A program made the translations under genes and the position numbers. Below, in pieces: positions 5,719 through 8,981 of a stretch of DNA of 8,981 nt (the stretch's first letter is position 1; the number at the start of each line of letters is the position of its first letter). Source of the stretch: an uncultured Prevotellaceae bacterium (GTDB taxonomy: Bacteria; Bacteroidota; Bacteroidia; Bacteroidales; Bacteroidaceae); NCBI GenBank assembly GCA_905202115.1, contig CAJKQZ010000103.1, positions 1 through 8,981 on the forward strand. The letters are read 5' to 3'. A model generated the notes under the pieces. It did not search any database, was not told the DNA's origin, and saw nothing but the letters and a program-made list of their open reading frames with translations.

Positions 5719-6867
5719 ATGCGAACAGTTAGTTTTTTGCGTATGTTGTTGCTGCCTGTCTCCTGGCTTTATGGCTTTGTGACGGCGGTGAGGAATTTTT
5801 GCTTCGACAAAGGCATACTCAGTTCGCAGAAGTTTGACGTTCCGACCATTTGCGTGGGAAATCTCACTGTGGGCGGCACCGGAAAAACGCCGCACGTGGA
5901 ATATTTGGTGGAACTCTTGCATGAAATATGCGAGGTGGCTGTGGTTAGCCGCGGATATCGCCGCAAGACAAAGGGCCTCGTGATTGCAGGGCCTCGAACT
6001 TCGGCTGACGAAATAGGCGACGAACCTTTTCAGATAAAGAAGCGCTTTCCTTTCGTTCACATGGCCGTTGACGCAAACCGTTGCGAGGCGATAAACGCGC
6101 TTTGTTCGTCTGCGGCAACGCCGCCCGTCGGCGCTATCGTGCTCGACGACGCTTTTCAGCACCGGTACGTCGCTGCAGGATTGAATATTCTGCTCATAGA
6201 TTACCACCGGCCCATAAACAAAGACCATTTGCTTCCGGCCGGAATGCTTCGCGAATCGCGCAGAGGCGTTGCCCGTGCCGACATCGTTGTCGTGACAAAA
6301 TGTCCCGGCGGGATGACGCGTGAGGAAAGCGGAACTTTTACGGCTTCGTGCCTTTCATCGGGCAGCATGTGCCGGAAAGGAAAAAATGCGGGCCATGCAG
6401 GCTCTTCTGCTTCGGTCTTTCGTCCTTCGGGCGGAGTGTTTTTTTCCATCATGTCATACGGCGCGCCTTATAAAGTGTTCGGCGGCGAGGAAACAACGCT
6501 TGCCGCGATTGCGGCAAGGCACCCCGAAGTAGCAGTTCTCGCCGCAATCGCGCGCCCCGAGCCTTTTCTTGAGGAAGTGGGGCGATATTGCCGTATTGTG
6601 TCAGAAATGATTTTCCGTGATCACCATTCTTTTTCTTCTGCCGACCTTGCGAGAATGGAAAAAACGGTTACTGAAGGCGGCGGCCGGTCGGTAATTACAA
6701 CCGAAAAGGACGCGGCCCGTCTAATCTCCCATGCCGCCGCGCTAAGCCCCGCTTTGCGCGACAGCATATACGCTCTTCCTATCAAGGTGGAGTTTCTTTT
6801 CAACGGACAAAAAGCTTTTAACGAAAAAATAATCGGTTATGTACGACAAAATCAAGGAGACCGCTGA
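5719..6867 (+). CDS. lpxK: Tetraacyldisaccharide 4'-kinase LpxK
   Basis: LpxK phosphorylates the 4' position of the tetraacyldisaccharide-1-phosphate precursor with ATP, giving lipid IVA at the inner membrane. The product has 382 residues, at or just above the upper end for the family. A hydrophobic N-terminus (about 5-25) fits membrane association. The Walker A loop is VGNLTVGGTGKT (46-57). VSRGYRRK and GDEPFQ follow, then the DDAFQH motif at 143-148, matching the DDGFQH catalytic signature with Ala in place of Gly. SVITTEKDAARL near the C-terminus is also typical. The stretch 205-240 (Ser/Gly/Cys/Lys rich, CRKGKNAGHAGSSAS) looks like an insertion with no clear family counterpart. ATG 5719 is preferred over TTG 5713. 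The 3' end overlaps punA by 29 bp, so the two are probably translationally coupled. No promoter is evident in the 61-base gap after sppA. Confidence 0.95.
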   Translation: MRTVSFLRMLLLPVSWLYGFVTAVRNFCFDKGILSSQKFDVPTICVGNLTVGGTGKTPHVEYLVELLHEICEVAVVSRGYRRKTKGLVIAGPRTSADEIGDEPFQIKKRFPFVHMAVDANRCEAINALCSSAATPPVGAIVLDDAFQHRYVAAGLNILLIDYHRPINKDHLLPAGMLRESRRGVARADIVVVTKCPGGMTREESGTFTASCLSSGSMCRKGKNAGHAGSSASVFRPSGGVFFSIMSYGAPYKVFGGEETTLAAIAARHPEVAVLAAIARPEPFLEEVGRYCRIVSEMIFRDHHSFSSADLARMEKTVTEGGGRSVITTEKDAARLISHAAALSPALRDSIYALPIKVEFLFNGQKAFNEKIIGYVRQNQGDR

Positions 6868-7642
6868 TTTTTTATCCCATGAAATCGGTGGCAGGGCCGA
6901 CACGGCTATAATTCTCGGCAGCGGGCTCGGAAAGCTCGCCGAGGAAATCCGCAAGGAGTGCGAGTGGCAATACAAGGATATCCCCAATTTTCCCGTTTCT
7001 ACGGTTGAGGGGCATGCCGGCAAACTGATTTTCGGTCGCCTCGGCGGAAAGTACATCATAGCAATGGACGGCCGCTTCCATTACTACGAGGGATATTCCA
7101 TGAAAGAGGTTACTTTTCCTGTAAGGGTGTTCGGAGCTATGGGCGTAAGCAATCTTTTTGTGAGCAATGCCGCCGGCGGAACAAACGCTTCGTTCCGTCC
7201 GGGTGATCTTATGGTTATAACCGATCATATAAACTTCATGCCCGAACATCCTCTGCGCGGTAAAAACATGCCTTGCGGCCCGCGTTTTCCCGACATGAGC
7301 GAGGCTTACGACCTCAGTCTTATAAAAAAGGCCGATGACATAGCTGCGGATGAAGGAATAACTCTTAAACACGGCGTTTACCTTGCAAATTCGGGCCCTA
7401 CATACGAAACTCCCGCCGAGTATAGGATGTATGCGCTCATGGGTGCCGATGCTGTAGGCATGAGTACCGTGCCCGAAGTTATTGTTGCGCGCCACCAGGG
7501 AATGCGTGTGTTCGGAATGAGTGTCATCACCAATGTTCCGGCTGCCGCTTCGGAAGAAACGAGCCACGAGGAGGTTCAGCAGGCTGCTGCTGCGGCCGAA
7601 CCGAAAATGACGGCCGTTTTCACAAGACTTATAAACGACTGA
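6839..7642 (+). CDS. punA: Purine nucleoside phosphorylase, trimeric (class II PNP)
   Basis: This enzyme splits purine (deoxy)nucleosides with phosphate to the base and (deoxy)ribose 1-phosphate, in cytosolic purine salvage. The 267-residue length is normal for trimeric PNP. Visible motifs are the phosphate loop GSGLG (27-31), VEGHAG (57-61), the RFHYYEGY block (79-86) and NAAGG (110-114). GPTYETPAE follows with Glu190, then MSTVPEVIVARH from 208, and VITN with Asn232. Glu190 and Asn232 match human Glu201 and Asn243 in identity and in spacing of 42, which points to 6-oxopurine (guanosine/inosine) preference. Residues 233-243 (VPAAASEETSH) form the gate loop after Asn232 and are variable in the family. 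ATG 6839 lies inside lpxK. It is called punA rather than deoD because the hexameric DeoD fold lacks these motifs. Confidence 0.95.
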   Translation: MYDKIKETADFLSHEIGGRADTAIILGSGLGKLAEEIRKECEWQYKDIPNFPVSTVEGHAGKLIFGRLGGKYIIAMDGRFHYYEGYSMKEVTFPVRVFGAMGVSNLFVSNAAGGTNASFRPGDLMVITDHINFMPEHPLRGKNMPCGPRFPDMSEAYDLSLIKKADDIAADEGITLKHGVYLANSGPTYETPAEYRMYALMGADAVGMSTVPEVIVARHQGMRVFGMSVITNVPAAASEETSHEEVQQAAAAAEPKMTAVFTRLIND

Positions 7643-7751
7643 CGGCGTTGCCTGCGGGATGTTTTTGCACCGGCTCCGTATTTGAGGGAATGTCTGTGCG
7701 CCGTGCGGGTGTGCATTTGCCGATAATGAAAGAACAATATAGAAATAGAAT
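7643..7751. other. Spacer between punA and thiL
   Basis: This 109-base gap is the longest within the housekeeping block. I find no TAnnTTTG box and no strong hairpin. The last 25 bases before the thiL ATG are A-rich (AAAGAACAATATAGAAATAG), the usual Bacteroidota translation leader. Read-through from punA is the simplest view, but a weak internal promoter cannot be excluded. Confidence 0.5.
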
Positions 7752-8828
7752 ATGCCAAGAACCGAAATTTCATCTTTGGGCGAGTTCGGACTGATAAAAC
7801 ATCTTACTTCCGGACTTGAGTCCCGCAACTCATCTACCGAGCGGAGCGTGGGCGACGACTGCGCCGTGCTGCATTATCCCGACGCTCAGGTGCTTGTAAC
7901 GAGCGATATGCTTCTTGAGGGTGTGCATTTCGACCTTACGTATGTGCCTCTTAAACATTTGGGATATAAAGCCGCCGTGGAGAATATTTCCGACATCTGT
8001 GCGATGAACGGTACGCCGCAGCAGATGATTGTCGACCTCGGAATCGGACGCCGTTTCTGCGTCGAAAATATCGAAGAGCTTTACTCAGGCATTCGCCTTG
8101 CGTGCGAGCGTTACGGCGTCGACATCGTGGGAGGAGACACCACTTCTTCGCTTACGGGGTTGTCGATAGCGATAACCTGTATAGGCTCCTCGCCGCGCGA
8201 CAGGATTGTTTATCGCAGCGGCGCGCACGATACCGATATCGTATGCGTGAGCGGCGACCTCGGCGCGGCTTATATGGGCCTGCAGTTGCTTGAACGCGAA
8301 AAGGCCGTGTTTGAAAACCGGCGCGGTGCGGCCGGAAACAGTGCGGAAGCGCTCGGCGACATGCAGCCCGACTTTGCAGGACATGAGTACCTGTTGCAAC
8401 GCCAGCTGAAGCCCGAGGCGCGGCGCGACATATTGGAACGCCTTGAAAAGGCGGGGGTTCTGCCTACGGCGATGATAGATATTTCCGACGGACTGTCGTC
8501 TGAATTAATGCACATCTGCGAGCAGAGCGGAACAGGATGCCGCATTTATGAGGAACGTATTCCGATAGATTACCAGACTGCGGCTGTGGCCGAAGAGTTT
8601 AATATAAGTCCCGTTACCGCCGCGCTGAACGGAGGAGAGGACTACGAACTTCTGTTCACAGTTCCGCTTGCCGATTATGACAAGGTGGCAGCGTTGGAGG
8701 ATATTCACGTTATAGGTCACATCACGCCGGCTTCGTCGGGAAAAACGCTCGTGTCGCGCGACGGCGCGGAGTTCGAACTGAAAGCCCAGGGTTGGAATCC
8801 GCTGGCCGGCAACGGCGGAAATGTGTGA
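7752..8828 (+). CDS. thiL: Thiamine-monophosphate kinase ThiL
   Basis: ThiL phosphorylates thiamine monophosphate with ATP to thiamine diphosphate, the last step of the pathway, in the cytosol. The 358-residue product belongs to the AIR-synthase/PurM-like superfamily. Motifs in order: GDDCAV (34-39) for Mg-ATP, SDMLLEGVHFD (51-61), NISDICAMNGTP (78-89), GGDTT (127-131), MIDISDGLSSEL (241-252) and NGGEDYELLF (293-302). These are the metal- and nucleotide-binding aspartates and the substrate loop of the family. Length is slightly above the common 320-345, because of a stretch at about 187-212 that is rich in Ala/Gly/Asn and probably a surface loop. It is the last gene of the block; the long repeat and probable terminator begin 61 bases after its stop. 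No thi-box riboswitch is seen upstream and no other thiamine gene is in the window. Confidence 0.95.
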   Translation: MPRTEISSLGEFGLIKHLTSGLESRNSSTERSVGDDCAVLHYPDAQVLVTSDMLLEGVHFDLTYVPLKHLGYKAAVENISDICAMNGTPQQMIVDLGIGRRFCVENIEELYSGIRLACERYGVDIVGGDTTSSLTGLSIAITCIGSSPRDRIVYRSGAHDTDIVCVSGDLGAAYMGLQLLEREKAVFENRRGAAGNSAEALGDMQPDFAGHEYLLQRQLKPEARRDILERLEKAGVLPTAMIDISDGLSSELMHICEQSGTGCRIYEERIPIDYQTAAVAEEFNISPVTAALNGGEDYELLFTVPLADYDKVAALEDIHVIGHITPASSGKTLVSRDGAEFELKAQGWNPLAGNGGNV

Positions 8829-8889
8829 CCGTAGGAAGTTCGTAAAGTCTGAATCTCTTATTGTAAATAAGCGGCGCTTTGCCGTAGGA

Positions 8890-8981
8890 TTTTGCAGACA
8901 AAAACGGTCAGCTGCCAAGCAATTGAAAATCAGCAGGTGTATATATGGCAAAAAATATGTCTGAGATATTTTAAATTATCT
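8890..8981 (+). repeat. Long intergenic repeat, copy B, cut by the window end
   Basis: This copy matches 3482-3573 at 86 of 92 positions with no gaps and in the same orientation. It contains the full left arm (8952-8968) and spacer of the inverted repeat, plus the first five bases of the right arm; the rest lies outside. It probably provides the terminator for the sppA-thiL unit. Confidence 0.85.

Noticed and set aside
1..8981. CRISPR array
   Set aside because: The repeats are palindromic, differ in length and are spaced kilobases apart with genes between them, with no regular short spacers or cas genes.

Overview
The window looks like a chromosomal segment from a Gram-negative Bacteroidota, most likely a gut Bacteroidales. 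Three things point there. Three gene starts are preceded by the Bacteroidota -7 promoter box TAnnTTTG (166-173, 1203-1210, 3874-3881). Shine-Dalgarno sequences are generally absent, with A/T-rich leaders instead. The housekeeping genes include lipid A synthesis (lpxK) and a 67K-type SppA. Family or genus cannot be fixed by eye. All genes read on the + strand.

Layout. (1) 1-242: repeat-rich leader with a promoter. (2) 243-980: an exported, unrecognised protein ending in eight cysteines arranged as two zinc-ribbon-like units. (3) 981-1227: intergenic region with a perfect 20-bp inverted repeat plus T-run, then a promoter. (4) 1228-3434: three overlapping genes: a GNAT-like acetyltransferase (probable TTG start), an IbrA-like PAPS-reductase/PP-loop protein (DUF3440 type) and an IbrB-like ParB/sulfiredoxin-fold protein. 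This is the accessory and least understood part. (5) 3435-3905: a 471-bp gene-free stretch with a long repeat, hairpins and the sppA promoter. (6) 3906-8828: sppA, lpxK, punA-type purine nucleoside phosphorylase and thiL, apparently one transcription unit. (7) 8829-8981: another copy of the long repeat, cut by the window end.

The housekeeping block joins membrane proteolysis (SppA), the 4' phosphorylation of lipid A (LpxK), purine salvage (PNP) and thiamine diphosphate synthesis (ThiL). All four show their key catalytic motifs. They share no pathway; their link is co-transcription. lpxK and punA overlap by 29 bp.

The most interesting signals are two. The first is the compact acetyltransferase/IbrA/IbrB cassette, whose biochemical role is not established. 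It sits between repeat-bearing intergenic regions. The second is a family of AT-rich palindromic intergenic repeats, seen in four places including both window ends. One form carries a 92-bp unit repeated after ibrB and after thiL at about 93% identity. The two ends of the window fall in the same repeat, which suggests a contig broken at a multicopy element.
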